The notes: a model not told the origin generated them from the sequence alone. A DNA stretch of 64,000 nucleotides from Spinacia oleracea (GCF_020520425.1 NC_079492.1:145359861-145423860); one strand, 5' to 3'; shown: positions 1-12,554, numbered from the stretch's first letter. Translations and numbers: made by a program.

Positions 1-703
1 TTCATCCTCTCCAATCCCAAAGCTTGATTACTCAGTCAACACTGAGCTATATAATTAGAAGAGGATCACCATGCTTGTTGGGAAAGTATTTGAAAAGAAA
101 GGTATATTGTTTATATTAATCAAATCTAACTGCACAATATAGTCCAAAGGATCAAATGGTATTTGTATGTTGTACAAACTAAAATGTACAAACTAAAATG
201 TATTAGTAGAAAACAAGCATGGAGTTGACACACTCTGTTTCTAACAGTCTAACCTATGGTTCTTTGTTTACTACAAAAGCGCATTCTATCTGTTTCATTT
301 TACTTGCCACATTGGGCTGTTTTTGAGAGTATATTGGCTCAAATGGGGCAAAAAAAAAGTGTGACAGAGAGAATATATATGTTCCAATAATTTCAGAAAA
401 GATAAGTTCAATTAAGATTTGTTTAGCATAAGCAAGTTCAGATAAGTCAAAATCACTTGAATAGAACACATCTATAAAAACTATAGAACACATATAAAGG
501 TGTATTTTGTTACATATAAAAAGTATGACATCGATGTTTGTAGGTATGACAAGGGGCCAACTTTGGCCTACGCCCGTGTGTGCATCTAGACTTTGCTTTC
601 TTCTCTCTTTATTCACCAAATATGTGACTCTTGTGTGTCTTCTCTGTTTGATGGTTATTTATAAAACTTTGATTAGTAACAACGTTTTTTATTTGGTTTG
701 CAG

Positions 704-3700
704 AGTTTGCGCAAACATATGCTTGAGGAGCTTGATGAAGCTTTTCCCTCTGAAGTGGATGCGTACAGAGATATACGTGCCTCATCTGCCGCTGTAAGTT
801 TGGATATTGTTATGTGTATGCAAACCTTTTTTTTTAAAAATAATTCTTAAATCATTTATGGTGACTAACTTATTGCACAAACTATATTGAGAACTTGTCT
901 GTCTATAATAGCTAGGATGGTAGCTTCATGCCTGTCTTGCTACCAGTATATCTGACCATCTTTTAAATAATTAAGAACTCTATTGAAGGGTTAATGTTTT
1001 TATCAGCAATCTGACTGCTAGGCTTCATACAGGAGATGAAAAGGTTGGCCCAAGCCCAGAGTGCACTGCCTAATGGAGATGTGAAGGTCAAGGGTGAGCT
1101 ATAGGTTCTGATATCTGCAAGCAATCAGGTTTCTTTGTCAGTTACTTTACAATCTGTGTAGCTTTAAGCTGTGTATTTGAGTATCTCCATTCACAATATG
1201 GGTGGCAGTTGTATAATGAAGGTTTTTTTTAGCTTAATTGCATCCATTATTTTACTTTTTTTACACGTGATTGCCTGTATGTTGTATCCTTTGCTGTCAA
1301 TGTCATGTAGTCTTCAACTAGGTCTTCTGTGCATAATACTTGTTAGGAGATGTTAATGAATTATAATATACAATTGTAAGACTGAAACAAGATTAAGAAT
1401 TATGAGTGCACTTGATTGCTCACATGTTTTATACTGAAGCTTGACATGGTCTTGTGGGAGTTCTAGCATTTGATGTTTTCCTGGTCTGTCTATGATTGAG
1501 GTGGATTAAGAATTTTTTTCTTATTTTTTTAAGGGTTTACTTTAAAGTTGCAACAACTTTAGGTCTGTTTGATGTTTATATATTTGTTAAGTATAGTGAG
1601 ACAAGTGGGGAATGTGAGTGAACCAGGTTGGTGAGGTTAGCTTAGTATCTTGTAGTAAGCCTGTAAGAGTAGAAATTGGGAAAGTTGTTTCGGGGTTTAT
1701 GAAGGATAGGCTTGTGCATCCCTACACGTTGTTCGTTTTTGGGTAAAACGATAATCTGTTCTATGTGATATAGAATCTTCTTGAGTAACTTGAGGTGTAT
1801 TTGAGATCTTTACTTCAATTTTTGGTTGTCGCAAGAGTTTTAAATTTAGTAATAATGTAACTGGGTTAAATAATAGTTATGATCCTTACACACTTTGTGG
1901 GCATGCTTGTGAGATTGAATACTGTATGGATTACTCAAAGCGGCAATTTTTCCTCAGGTTAGTTATGCAATGATTTTCTTCTTGGCATGCTGGAATAATG
2001 TCCTTGTTGCCTCATTGGGTCACTCTATGAATTTTTGAGAATCATATATTGTATTCATTCGATTGGGTTAAGAATGTGTTGAACTGGTTATTAGGATACT
2101 TAAAAGTTCCAGTATGGACATTAGGACTCTAAGGCATAGAGTGCTTCTGTTGTCACTGAGATTGTGTTTTGAAGTTTTCTGTGAACAATGCATGAGCTGG
2201 GGATAAAATGATGCTTTTTTAATCCAAACTAGCTCTTGACCCCGTTCAAAGAACGACAATTATATAGTGGTTGTTTAGCCGTCTTTTAAAGTTCTAATTT
2301 TATTGACGACGTGTGATTTTAGTGGGAAATATATGGTTTAATAGAAGTTGAATTTGAAGGTTGAAAGAATATATAAATTAAATGATGAATTAATGTTAGT
2401 GTTAAAGGGGGAGATGGAGTGGAAGAGACTGACTGAATATATTGGACTATCGGTGAATTGATTTTGAATGAGAAAGATGGAAGTAGAAGATCGAGGCGTA
2501 GGAGCTGTAAAATATAGTGTAAAAATATAGTAAACAGCAAAAAGAAAAATTGAAAAACAAACCAAGTTGATGAATGAGAGGAGGGGATGACACATCACAC
2601 ATGTCATCTAATCATCCATGGTTCGCTTTTAAAATACTAGGTAGAGATAAAAGATCTTTCATGAGGATGTTGATGATTGATTACAGCTAGTAAATGAGAC
2701 CTCTGGACATTGGTATGGCTTTGCATGATGGAACTGGGGAACAGATAGAAAGAGATAGGTGAGAGAGAAATCGTCATGAATATTATTGAGGATTTTATTT
2801 AGCTTTATTTTTCATTTTGGGAGAGAACAAGCCTCTCGAGTCTTATATTTCCAGTCCTTGTTCTGTTTTCCAGAACTATCAATAAAAATCATCGTCTTCT
2901 TTGCTTTAAATATGTCCAAGCTATATCAATTTTTTACAAGATACTCCATTACACACTGTCTCTATAAACCGTCTGATTTCCTGGATTCTAGCATGAAAGA
3001 ATGTGGAAACAAGGTAACTGAGAAAGCTCATACTTTATTGCTGCGAAGTGGAGCTACATCAAAGAAGAAAATGAAGTAAGTGATATTTCTTTATCCTTCA
3101 ACCAAGTGCTAGCGCCTACTGATTCTGACAAATTTATAACAAAGCATTCAGTGGTTGTAACAACTTGGCCACAGTGGATTATGCGTTAAGTTTGCCTGTG
3201 TTGATGTGTTCTCCTTTGGTGCTGCCATGAGAACTGACGATTAATAACTGTTCTGAGGGAACTTATTCAATGTTTTATGGAAAGCAATATGTAGTAATAT
3301 GTTTGTTCCTCTCTTGATAAGAAATAATCTTTTTGTCTCAACTCTTAAGCAGTTCTATTGTGAGAGAACCTAGTAGTCGGAAATTCAAAAGGTATTTCTA
3401 GAACCTAAGAACTGAATAAGATATCTGATCTAAACAGCTTAGAGCTGGTGGTAAGATAGTAAATTTACAAATTCATTATCTGCGAAGGCGGTAATTTCTC
3501 TAGATTGCATGGGCCTTAACTTACTGAAAATTCTCTCGTGCTTGTTAAAATGAGCTTGGTACAGAAAGGAAGGAACATAATCTGTAAAGAAGTATTGAAC
3601 GACCACATGGCTGTAAAAGGGGAAATGTCAGGGTCGGTCACGTGACTGCATGGCATGCAGGGCGGAAGAAAGAAAGGACATTATATACAAATGACAAGTT

Positions 3701-5902
3701 TGAGTTTTGCCATTGTTTCCCGAGGAGCCGTACAAATAAAATTCTCGCCTCCTTGGGCCTAGATCGAGGATAGTGAGACGCCTATTATATCAGATGACGA
3801 TATTTATCGCTCTTGGTTATTGGACCTGGGTGAAAAAGAGATTAGGAATGTGATCATTTATTGAAAAGAAAAAGGTCATCTCTCTCAGCAAGAAAAGAGA
3901 GCAGAGCAAGATGTTACTGAAACTCAGATATAATAGCTACTTTTGATAAGGTTAGAGTGAGAACACCGAGGAGGAAAGAGGTGGAGTTTTTGTACTGATA
4001 ACTAGCAGAGTAAAAAAAATAAGCCAGGTGAGAAATATTTCTCTACCTTTAAACAGACTTGGAAAAAAGACCACCTCTAAGAAGGAAAAAGCACTCCCTT
4101 AGAAATTGTGTTTGGTTATATAGAGTATGTTTGGCCAATCTTCTTAAAAACTTTTGTTTCCGTTAAGTAATTTTCTAGAAACAGTTTCAAGAAACAAAAA
4201 TGTTTGGCCACAAAATTCTAGAAGTGCTTCTAAAAAACGGAAATAGTTTACCTTGTTTTGCCCATTATATTTTATAACTATTTTAAACCATTATCTATAT
4301 TATTATTTATTATTATAATTATATCATCATCATCTTATTTCCTCAGCCCTTTGATATAATATAGATGGCTCTGATTACGTTAATCAATTTAAGATATAAT
4401 TTCCCTTTTTTTTCTTTTTAAAATCATGTTCAAATTCTCATCTTTCTCTCTTCTCTAAGAATCCAATCCCACACAGTTCTTGGTTGATAATAGTCTCTTT
4501 AATTTTCTTTGTTTCTCTCCATTTTACCATATTTACTGACCACCGTATGGAACACAAGTTTCCAACTAATGGATACCCAAAATTAACCTTCTTCATTATC
4601 ACGAAGAAGAATTATAGTAGATCCATATTAGATCGACAAAGAGGATAGCTAATTATAGACCAGTTGGTGCATGGTTGTGGCGGAGCGCGGTCGTAGAGTG
4701 ATTGGATTCTGATTACTGGGTCGGAGTTTACAAGGAAAAGCAAGAGTTGCCGACGTTGAGGTCCCCAATGAAATTGAGGAGCAAACAAGGTTGGTGGTGT
4801 TCAATCTCGGAAGAGATTTGGTGGTGACAATGGAGGGCGTAAGGGGAAAGGTAACAGTACCATGGTTTTAGGTGGGATGTAGGGTCATTTCTAAAACATG
4901 AAGGGTATTATGGCACATAGAAAATGATGCATTAAGTTAAATGGCTCCTTGAGAAACAGCTAGAGAAGCTTCAGTTTAGATCTTTTGTTTCTGAGCCCAT
5001 TAGAAGCTATCTTGGGCTTCTTGAGAATCAGAACTCTTTTTACTTTACCCCCTGTTTGGCCTATTATTTGTTTCTCAAGTGGAGAAGCTGTTCTAGGAGC
5101 TTGGCCAAACCTCAGAGTAACCACTTGTCACTTACTCACTTTGGAATTTGGGATATTTGTCTTCTTTTACAGGTCTACTATGTTACAGAATTTTGCATTC
5201 CAGGATATATATATACCACAAATTATATAGTGTAATCACTTCAACAACAATGTTATTTGTCATTTTTGTAGGATTAGGTTGTGATCTTAGCTTCTTTTTA
5301 GATCCATAAGTCTAGAAGCTTTCCGCGAATTGTCTTTCTCAGATGTAACATTTGATTGATCCTCTGTCTCCCCCCCCCCTTCCCGTAACTGGTGGTCTTG
5401 TAGTACCGTAGACTTGTTTGGGATGAGAATAAAAAATAGTTTCGTGTAATGTCAGCAAGATAAATAGCATGTTGAAACGTATCACAATCAGAGAAGGATC
5501 TGGTTACTTGGATTTTCTTCCTTGTCTAGAGTGTGTTTTCTACTATTCTAATGGAGTACAAATTTGGTTGCTTGTGTTTTGTGTGAGATCTAATTTTTTT
5601 TTTTGTAATATTGTAGCTACCCTTAGGTTAAATATTTGTGACTAATTTGTAGTTAGGTGTAAGATGAGAACAGAGAATTATGGAGCTTTTCTTTTGTATG
5701 TTTATTTACAATTACCTTGCTTTTTGATGATGTTTTACTTTGAGTCGTTATTTAGTTTGTTGCATACATGCTGGAAACACGCTGACAAGGGTATATATTT
5801 CCTACCCGACACTTCAATTCTCACACAGATACTTCAATTGCTATTGAACCATATATTTGTAGAGGAAAAATTGAAGAAGAAAAGGAACAGGAAGAGAAAT
5901 AA
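704..5902 (+). CDS. Unrecognised multi-exon host gene (3' part)
   Basis: Several exon-like blocks share codon-like sequence and good splice sites. Exon 704-793 has acceptor TTTGCAG and donor GTAAGT and encodes 30 residues ending RDIRASSAA. Exon 1033-1093 encodes EMKRLAQAQSALPNGDVKVK plus one base. Exon 2992-3075 contains ECGNKVTEKAHTLLLRSG and TSKKKMK; it begins at CTAG/C or, to keep frame with the previous exon, at the AG ending at 3000, or an exon between them was missed. Exon 5863-5902 encodes a charged tail KGKIEEEKEQEEK and a TAA stop. An AATAAA near 6041 could serve polyadenylation. The start lies before the window. The product is small, hydrophilic and probably coiled-coil or lysine-rich at its C-terminus; I do not recognise the family. 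Intron 2 holds a Helitron and intron 3 a MITE. The splice sites and preserved frames are visible; the gene model is inferred and uncertain. Confidence 0.5.
2229..2647 (-). mobile_element. Small non-autonomous Helitron in an intron
   Basis: On the minus strand it begins TCTCTACCTAGTATTTTAAA, ends with a CGTTC/GAACG hairpin followed by CTAG, and sits between A (2228) and T (2648). These are the Helitron hallmarks: 5' TC, 3' hairpin, CTRR end, A/T target. It has no coding capacity and lies in intron 2 of the 5' gene. Confidence 0.7.
4128..5113. mobile_element. MITE-like element with GTTTGGCC ends
   Basis: The termini TGTTTGGCCAA and TTGGCCAAACCTC are inverted, and subterminal regions rich in TTCTAGAA and AGAAGC motifs face each other. 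AGAGTA flanks both sides (4122-4127 and 5114-5119), a possible short target duplication. No protein is encoded. The superfamily is uncertain (hAT or PIF-like). Confidence 0.45.
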
Positions 5903-6089
5903 TGTGATATATGCTCAGAAAACGGGTTTCGCATCAATGTTTTAACAAGAACTACCAAGCAAGTCAAAAGGAAATGTTGATTTATGTATTTTTAATGTGA
6001 AAAGCACATGTAAGCAGTCTGTTAAAATCAAGAATATGTTAATAAATGTCGTTTCTTGCAACCGTGTCTAATTTTAGGACTTCTCTTGT

Positions 6090-6165
6090 GTCTGACATAT
6101 CGAGCTCCAGTGTGTGCCACATACCCCAATCATTTTGGGACTAAGGCTTGGTTGTTGTTGTGTGT
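6090..6165 (+). mobile_element. SINE 3'-end fragment
   Basis: The stretch CCCCAATCATTTTGGGACTA followed by AGGCTTGGTTGTTGTTG resembles the conserved 3' end and TTG-repeat tail of plant Au-type SINEs. No tRNA-like head was found, so it looks 5'-truncated. It lies just downstream of the proposed polyadenylation region of the 5' gene. Confidence 0.45.
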
Positions 6166-6417
6166 ACCACATACATATCTCTCATATTTGTGTTTGAATA
6201 ACTTAGTGTTGAAGGCTCTTTTCTTTGTTCTGTTTTGGGGCTGGGCCATGTGGCATGTTGGCAGTTTTATTGGATAGATAGGAATTCTACGTATCATAGA
6301 ACCGTTTCAAATTTGTAATAGAGGTAGATGCCCAATCACTATTTATATTGGCTGAAAGCTGCTGAACATAAAACTAAAATTATGTATATAGTAAAAGCTC
6401 CACGTTCGCAGACTGTA

Positions 6418-7170
6418 TCAGACCCATAATTCCCACCAGTTTGGGATACAATTATGTTCCATAAGATAGGTTGGTTCTACACTGCTGTAGTTTCTAGATG
6501 ATGCTAATGAGTCATCTGCTGATTCTATCATGTAGAAGTTTTCTTGGTTGTTTGTCTCCTGCTCAAAACTCTTAAATTCTTCAAATTTATCATTGCACAA
6601 AATCTCATCCTGAGTGTAATAATCTTCTGGCTTAGCTATGAGCTTCTCTGGTGAGCTTAAAGAAAAAGATTCTCCGTTACTGCTGCATGTAGCTGGAGCT
6701 GAGTCACTTGTGCTGTCTTTAGGTCTTTCTTTTAAACCCCTTAATCGCTGCACCTGCTCAAAAGAGAGATGAAAAACGTGAATACTGGATGTTAGAAACT
6801 TAGAACAAGAACCCTTTATCTTTGAAGATTAAGTTCAATTGACTGGTTGACACTATACCTCAATTATCAAGGTCTGATTCTCTTTTTTAAGAACCTCAAA
6901 CTTAGAGGCAAGACTGTCATAATGAGCTTTCAAGATGCTGTAATCACGCTCTGTCTGTTTTGACTTGCTTCGAGCTCTCCTGTTCTGAAACCATACAGAA
7001 ACCTGTCGAGGATGAAGTCCGAGCTGGTTAGCAATCCGCTGCTTTGTTTTCGACCCTGGTCTTGATTCTGAATTGAACATCAATTCCAAGGATTTAATTT
7101 GCTCGTCACTAAATCTTCTCTTGTTGCAGTTCTTATTTGTTTGCTCCGATGCTACAGGATCAATATCCAT
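6418..7170 (-). CDS. HD-Zip class I transcription factor, ATHB-7/ATHB-12-like
   Basis: Nuclear homeodomain-leucine zipper protein predicted to bind pseudopalindromic AATNATT sites as a dimer. Two exons, 7170-6859 (104 codons, ATG at 7170) and 6753-6418 (ends TGA), flank a 105-bp phase-0 intron with GT donor and CAG acceptor; the acceptor could shift by three bases. The 215-aa product has the homeodomain at about residues 17-72 (KRRFSDEQIKSLE, then WFQNRRAR at 60-67). The zipper follows directly, with leucines at 80, 87, 94, 101 and 108, so the heptads run unbroken across the splice junction, which supports the model. The acidic, serine-rich C-terminus ends IPNWWELWV; aromatic C-termini are typical of class I members. 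ATHB-7 and ATHB-12 are somewhat longer (roughly 235-260 aa). Relatives in this clade are ABA- and drought-inducible; that regulation is inferred from the family. Class assignment is secure, exact orthology less so. Confidence 0.93.
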
Positions 7171-7405
7171 ACCTGTGGTTCATGTGTGTTTGTGTGTATG
7201 TTTTTTCTTTGGCTTTGCAGTTGGCATATAGAATTCTGCTGCTGACAGCAATTTATAGGCTTTTGAGATGGGTGATGCTTTTGGATTAGGAGAGTGTTAG
7301 TTCGAGGAAATTTTGGCTCTGATGGATATAGCTGTACTCTTTTACACAAGCAGTAGAGTTTGTGTTTGTGATTGGGTGTGAACCTGTGAAAATAAGGTTT
7401 CTCAG

Positions 7406-7414
7406 TTAAATATA
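7406..7414 (-). promoter_or_regulatory. Possible TATA box of the HD-Zip gene
   Basis: The minus strand reads TATATTTAA about 236 bp upstream of the HD-Zip start codon, which would leave a 5' UTR of roughly 200 bp. The motif is common in AT-rich DNA and no initiator was verified. Confidence 0.3.
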
Positions 7415-7770
7415 TGTATGCCAAATGGATTTCACTAAGATGTTGGGCCCCTGTATTTGATTATGATGTTGGTGCCGTGTCATAGGAGATTCTAGTGGAG
7501 TAGGAGAATCTTGTTTGGGACTCCATTAATACACTGTGGCAATCATTTGTGTTGGATAACTCAGAAGTTGGAGAAAACCTTAGCTAAGAGAGTCGATTGT
7601 CAATTTTAACACCCCCTATCCTCCTGTTTGTGACGAATGATCCGTGACCATTCACTTCTCGGCCATTTTAGAGATCAAATTATGGAAGGTCCTGTTTGTA
7701 ACGAATGATCCTTGACCATCCACTTCTCTGCTATTATTCAAAAGATTTTACGGTGTATTTATCTGTTGTT

Positions 7771-7845
7771 GTAGATCAATTCAGTTCAGTTCAGTTCAGT
7801 TTCAGTTAATTTCAGTTTAGTTCAGTTCAATTATTTCAGCTCTAA
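7771..7845. repeat. Imperfect TTCAG microsatellite
   Basis: About ten tandem TTCAG/TTCAGT units, with slips such as TTTCAGTTAATTTCAG, lie upstream of the HD-Zip gene. Confidence 0.8.
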
Positions 7846-7849
7846 AGAA

Positions 7850-9270
7850 CAAGGCCTTAGTTCTGGTTTGTTGTTTGCGGAGTTGGAGTAACATAATACT
7901 TGTTGCCTTGCTTTTTTTGGGTCGTATCGCTAACTTGCACATTTTCATCATATTGTGCTCTGTCCACATATTTTCATCATGTACAGGATTAAATTGAGCA
8001 AAGGAAAACGGCTTGGTTACTACTGTTTGAGTTACTGATTATGAGCCCTAATTACGCTTCGGTATGTCTCTATCTCTTAAATAGAAGAGGTCAAGAAATG
8101 GTCATGTCAAGTTTTAAAAGAAAAATTCATACAGCATTTTTATTTTTGGAAAGCAAAGGCAGGAGAAGCAAGAAGGGTCATTATATATAGTGAATTGACA
8201 GATTTGACAAAGACCTTATCTGGTTGAGCTGTCAGGTTAACTGTGTTTTTTCTGGGTTATTGACACTTGTTCCTTGTGACCCAACAACAAATTTGGCTCC
8301 CACCTTCATCTTCATCTTTCATGGTCCTCTTTAGCTTATGAATTGGCATTTTACCATATGGCAATTAGTCATTTTAGTGATTACGTTTCTCATGCTTTTT
8401 GCTTAATCAAGATTCAAGACACATAGCTTCCAAATGATGAGGTTTTTGTTCGTATCTATCCAAAGTACTTGGATTTTTCATGCCTTTAAACGCGTTGTGT
8501 ACAGTTAATAAGGTGGAACATCGCGGTCTATGCACACGGGTCATCTTGAAATAAGTTTGCGTGATTTTATTATCCCAAATAATTTTCGTAGTATAAAAAC
8601 ACCGGATATAATGTACTTCGTATATGGCGTTTTGAGACTTTAAGGTGCTCCGTACTTCATAGCGTTGTTGGTCTAAGTGTACAATTTGCCAATGACACGC
8701 ACAAGTGCACACGGATTCACCTCTTCCTATTCGTGGTGACGAGTTTGTGCTTGTTTTAGCTCATTGACAACGAGTTCACTTATACCTCCGTAGATGACGT
8801 TACCTTGTTGGAGTATTTTTTTTGAGAAGAAAGATTTACGTTTCACACTTGATACTTGATAGTAGTGTAATTAGATTGTTGAGTAGACTAGTTTCTAAGT
8901 CTTTTTAAAAAGGAAAAAAGAAAACACACTTGTTTAAAAGCAATTTGATGGTCATGTTACGTGGAAAAGATGATTCTTTACTCTATTTTTCTTCATCGTG
9001 AGATACAAGATTACATTACGAACTAGTTTCTTGTCTGTGGGGCTTAGCCTTGACTTCTGAATAAAGGTTTTCGATATTTTGTGAGGTCATACTTTAAAAA
9101 ATAAGAAAGATTTTTTTTTTAAAAGGGAGCATTGTCCAATTTGTTATCCAGCTGATTGTTTTTTTGTGGTTATAAAGGAAACATGGATTTGTTAAATATA
9201 TTTTCAAGCGCGGGCAAAGACCCCTTTCTCTATACAAGTGTACAACAAGTCTTTGTAAGATGTATTCGAT
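7850..9270. other. Intergenic stretch, nothing recognised
   Basis: Read on both strands: only short shadow ORFs, no convincing splice-linked exons, no terminal repeats and no tandem array. The one 101-codon minus-strand ORF (8407-8712) has no recognisable motif. Confidence 0.5.
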
Positions 9271-9639
9271 TGTACATTGGAATTGTTGAGTTACTCGATC
9301 CGGACTTGGCTCACACCAGAGACTTACCGATCCAGACTAGACCTTAAAATTTATTCAATTTAGGTATTAACCCGGATAGTAAACCAGTCGAAATTATACC
9401 CAATGATGACATACATTAGAATCAAACTTGACCTGAACCAAATTAAATCAATACCAAACCATTTTTAATCCGAACCATCTCAAACCGAATCCTATAATCA
9501 GTGTATGACCCAACTGCATTTGAATAAGTCATCTGAATTGACCAAATAGAAACGTTAACCTGACAATATCTGATTTTGACGTGACCTGAACTATTTGTAA
9601 TCTTCTGAAACTGAGTCGATGAAACAATTTGACGGCCCT

Positions 9640-10540
9640 ACTCATGGGGTCCATGGAAAGTATTTGAGCCTCTAATGTTTTTGGATCCAAAAAAGTCGCA
9701 ATTTTTACATATATGAAGGTTACAAAAACACAATTTTTAACTTAATTTGGAGATTACAAAGACCAATTCTCGAAAGCTCTCAAATTTTGACGAAATGCAT
9801 ATGTGGTTGTATGAAGTTATTCGGGACAACACAATCCAACTAGTTTATTATATTTACGCTAGGGCGATGGCATTGATTTAACAAAAAACCGGCTAAAATG
9901 TCACTTTGGTGGATTGCATTTGGAGGTCGTATAGAGTTATTTGTAACCATAAACACGAATTATTTTGTTACATAAAGGTTCACAATAGCATTGATTTAAC
10001 AAAATGAGTTTTGTGAAAAAAAATCGTCTAAAGTTTCACTTAAGAGCCGAATTTGATAGTTCAAATGGCCAAATATGCCTCTTGAGGCCTCATGGAGTCC
10101 TTGGAAAGCATCTGGGTCTTTAACATTACCGGGTCCAATAGTCATAATACTCTGATTTGGACCAAAATTGGAGACTCTCATGATCTTGTTTCGAATATCA
10201 CCACAAAAAAAATGGTCTTGATTCAACAAAACAACTTCTGTAGGAGAAAACCGTATGAAATGTCATTTATGAGGTGAAATAGATGTTTATAAACACTGTT
10301 ATGCCTCTCTGATCCTCATGGGATCCATGGAAAACATTCGGGCCTTTAACTTTTCTGGGTCTTAAAAAGTCACAACTATCCTAAATAATACATTGTTTTG
10401 GACTAATTTGGAAAATTTCGTGACCCAGTTTTGAAAACTCCCAAAATTCGGGAGAATACATCTGGCGGCCATATAAGGTTGTTCACAACCATAAATACTA
10501 CTCCGTAACTAATTTGTCACATAAAGATCCGTAATGGACT
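9640..10540. repeat. Three diverged tandem repeat units
   Basis: A block beginning near CCATGGAAAG, followed by TTTAAC, GGGTC, AATTTGGA, CATATAAGGTTGTT and ACATAAAGG-type landmarks, recurs three times with many changes, starting near 9645, 10090 and 10315. Unit lengths differ through internal insertions or deletions. This looks like an old tandem duplication or degraded satellite. Confidence 0.5.
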
Positions 10541-10548
10541 AATACATG

Positions 10549-10660
10549 CAGTGGCGGAGACAAAGGTGTGTCAAGGATGGGCGGTTGAAGACTCGATTTT
10601 CTAGGGCACGTGCCCCACCATGCACAACACCAGGTCGGCCAATGGTTCTAAGTTCTAACA
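10549..10660 (+). mobile_element. hAT terminal fragment
   Basis: CAGTGGCGGAGACAAAGG followed by a G-rich stretch and CACGTGCCCCA matches the left end of the CAGNGGCGGA hAT family found elsewhere in this window. An opposing end lies at 12099, but the flanking 8-mers differ, so the two may be separate relics. Confidence 0.45.
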
Positions 10661-11060
10661 ACAAAAAATACCTCATGGTGCCTCATAGTAGCAACTACAT
10701 CAACATCATATCCCCAGAGGGACAATGTTTGAAGGTGATCCATATATTTACTTGAAGGCCATTTTGTGCATTAATACAGTAGATGAAATTTGACCTGGAC
10801 GTACGTACACATTGATGACTCTTGCAAGTTGCAGCCATAATTAAGCTGATAAGCCCACCAATCTTAACTACACCGTCTATTGCAATTTGTTTTGACTATG
10901 TATTATAGTTGGAGGCTATTCTTTATGCTGATATTCACTCTTACTACCTGTCTACCTTCAATTGGGAGATTGCTGGGTTGTGTTAGTTGCCCAATATTTT
11001 TGGTTTGAAAAGGCGGTTCTTGCTGTTAGATGTGAAATCCTCTATATGGAACATGCCATG

Positions 11061-11065
11061 TATTG

Positions 11066-11123
<58 letters not shown>
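11061..11123. repeat. AT microsatellite, left of a SINE
   Basis: TATTGAAC is followed by about 26 AT dinucleotides ending directly at the SINE tail. It pairs with the array at 11290-11367, which also starts TATTGAA. Confidence 0.9.
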
Positions 11124-11127
<4 letters not shown>

Positions 11128-11289
11128 TTGGTGTTAGTACCCGGTTTAACTTTAGGGCTAATCCGGATTCGGGGCGAGTTCTAGGTGGTTAGGTTCCATT
11201 CCCCTCCCAATTGTTGTTGCGGGGGATCGAACACGGGTTCTCCCTACCAAGTTCAGCCCCAATCACCACTGAACCAACAAGCAATTGGT
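11124..11289 (-). mobile_element. tRNA-derived SINE, minus strand
   Basis: On the minus strand: a head with GGTTCAGTGGTGATTGGGG (A-box region), B box GTTCGATCCCC, a body with CTCGCCCCGAATCCGGATTA and ending ACCGGGTACTAACACC, then a short A tail. It is the same family as the copy at 41242-41411, in opposite orientation. The flanking TATTGAA plus AT stretch appears on both sides and is probably the target duplication. Confidence 0.75.
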
Positions 11290-11290
11290 T

Positions 11291-11367
<77 letters not shown>
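11290..11367. repeat. AT microsatellite, right of a SINE
   Basis: TATTGAA followed by about 36 AT dinucleotides, ending before GACATTATGACAT. Confidence 0.9.
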
Positions 11368-11369
<2 letters not shown>

Positions 11370-11505
11370 CATTATGACATATAACACGTAATATTGATGT
11401 CTTATCATTCTTAACTTACCATTCGATATGCTTTTTATTGCACAATATGCTTGTATAGTTGTATATAATTTGGAACATCTAAATGTACTCCACAATCTAT
11501 CCATA

Positions 11506-11852
11506 TCTATACTATATATTAAAAGGCGTTTACAATTAAGTTTATCTTCCACGTGGTGCCTTTCCTCTTTCTTCTTAAAGGGTGGTACTCCATTCATTTA
11601 CATACAATAAAAGAAATAGAAATATCGTTTATGTAAGACTCGAATCCTTGACCTTAGTTTTCAAACAATAAGGACTTATCCACCAACCTATATGTCATAT
11701 TTGATTTCTTTCTTTCCAAACAAAATATAACAAATGACAAAATAGTGAAGAAGAAAAATAATATAAGCATTTAATCACGTTCTTCGTATGTAATGGCATA
11801 AATATGGATTTTCATGTAATGACCCGGGGCATCGTCCGGGATCAAAAATTAG
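11506..11852 (+). mobile_element. Small non-autonomous Helitron
   Basis: It starts TCTATACTATATATTAAAAG after an A and ends with the hairpin CCCGGGGCATCGTCCGGG, then TTAG followed by T. The canonical CTAG end is changed to TTAG. It is 347 bp, non-coding, and the same family as the element at 17920-18412. Confidence 0.7.
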
Positions 11853-11869
11853 TATGATATTCAAAGTAG

Positions 11870-12099
11870 TAATTTGGAGTCTTGGCCTAATACTGGTTGA
11901 GTATTATATTGATTGTTATGCATTGCAAGTTGGAGAGAAATGTAGGAAACGGTGGGCTTGTATTCAACATCAATGGAGCTAAGAATTGAACAATTAACCA
12001 CTTGAGCTATATTAGACATGTGACTTTACAGTGCATATTTAATATTCAAACATATAATGAGGGGCCATGGCTCCGCCAGCCCACCTAATTCCGCCCCTG
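11870..12099 (-). mobile_element. hAT terminal region with tRNA-like segment
   Basis: The minus strand starts CAGGGGCGGAATTAGG, then GGGCTGGCGGAGCCATGGCC, the same order as the hAT end at 60016. About 90 bp inside is TAGCTCAAGTGG, like a Pol III A box, followed by a degenerate B-box-like GTTGAATAC. The other end was not assigned with confidence. Confidence 0.5.
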
Positions 12100-12554
12100 T
12101 TTTCAATGTGTGGTGTGTCATCTCTTCTAATCTTGTTTTAAGAATTCCCGTCTTACACATTTTCCAATCCCTCCCTTGCAAATATTTAACGGAAAATTTA
12201 AGTACAATTAAGATGTAAGGGTACATAGTACAATTTTTTGGTGTTGTAAAACTTTCGTCTTTTTTTTTGGTATATATTTTTGTTTAAAATACGGTAAATC
12301 ATGTAGTAAGAAACATAATATATTGGCTGTAATCCATAAGCACAATTAGAATAAAAGAATAATAACTCACCAAATACATGCATCATCTCCTTCCTCGTGA
12401 TTAACGTGCTTCAACACTAAAAATACAATGGAAATTATGGACATCTTTAACGGTAGTGTTTTGATTTATTTAAAATGCTACTTTAGTGTTTAGCAAGTTA
12501 GCAGTTAACAGTATATGTATACATAGTGGTTGAGTAGTTTTTCTCAAACATATA

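Noticed and set aside
254-797. Overlapping ORFs of about 100 codons at the window start
   Set aside because: Low-complexity intron-like sequence; only 704-793 has splice borders and codon-like content.
10549-12099. One complete hAT element from CAGTGGCGGA to the opposing CCGCCCCTG
   Set aside because: The ends are compatible, but the flanking 8-mers (AATACATG, TTTTCAAT) do not match, so two separate relics are as likely.
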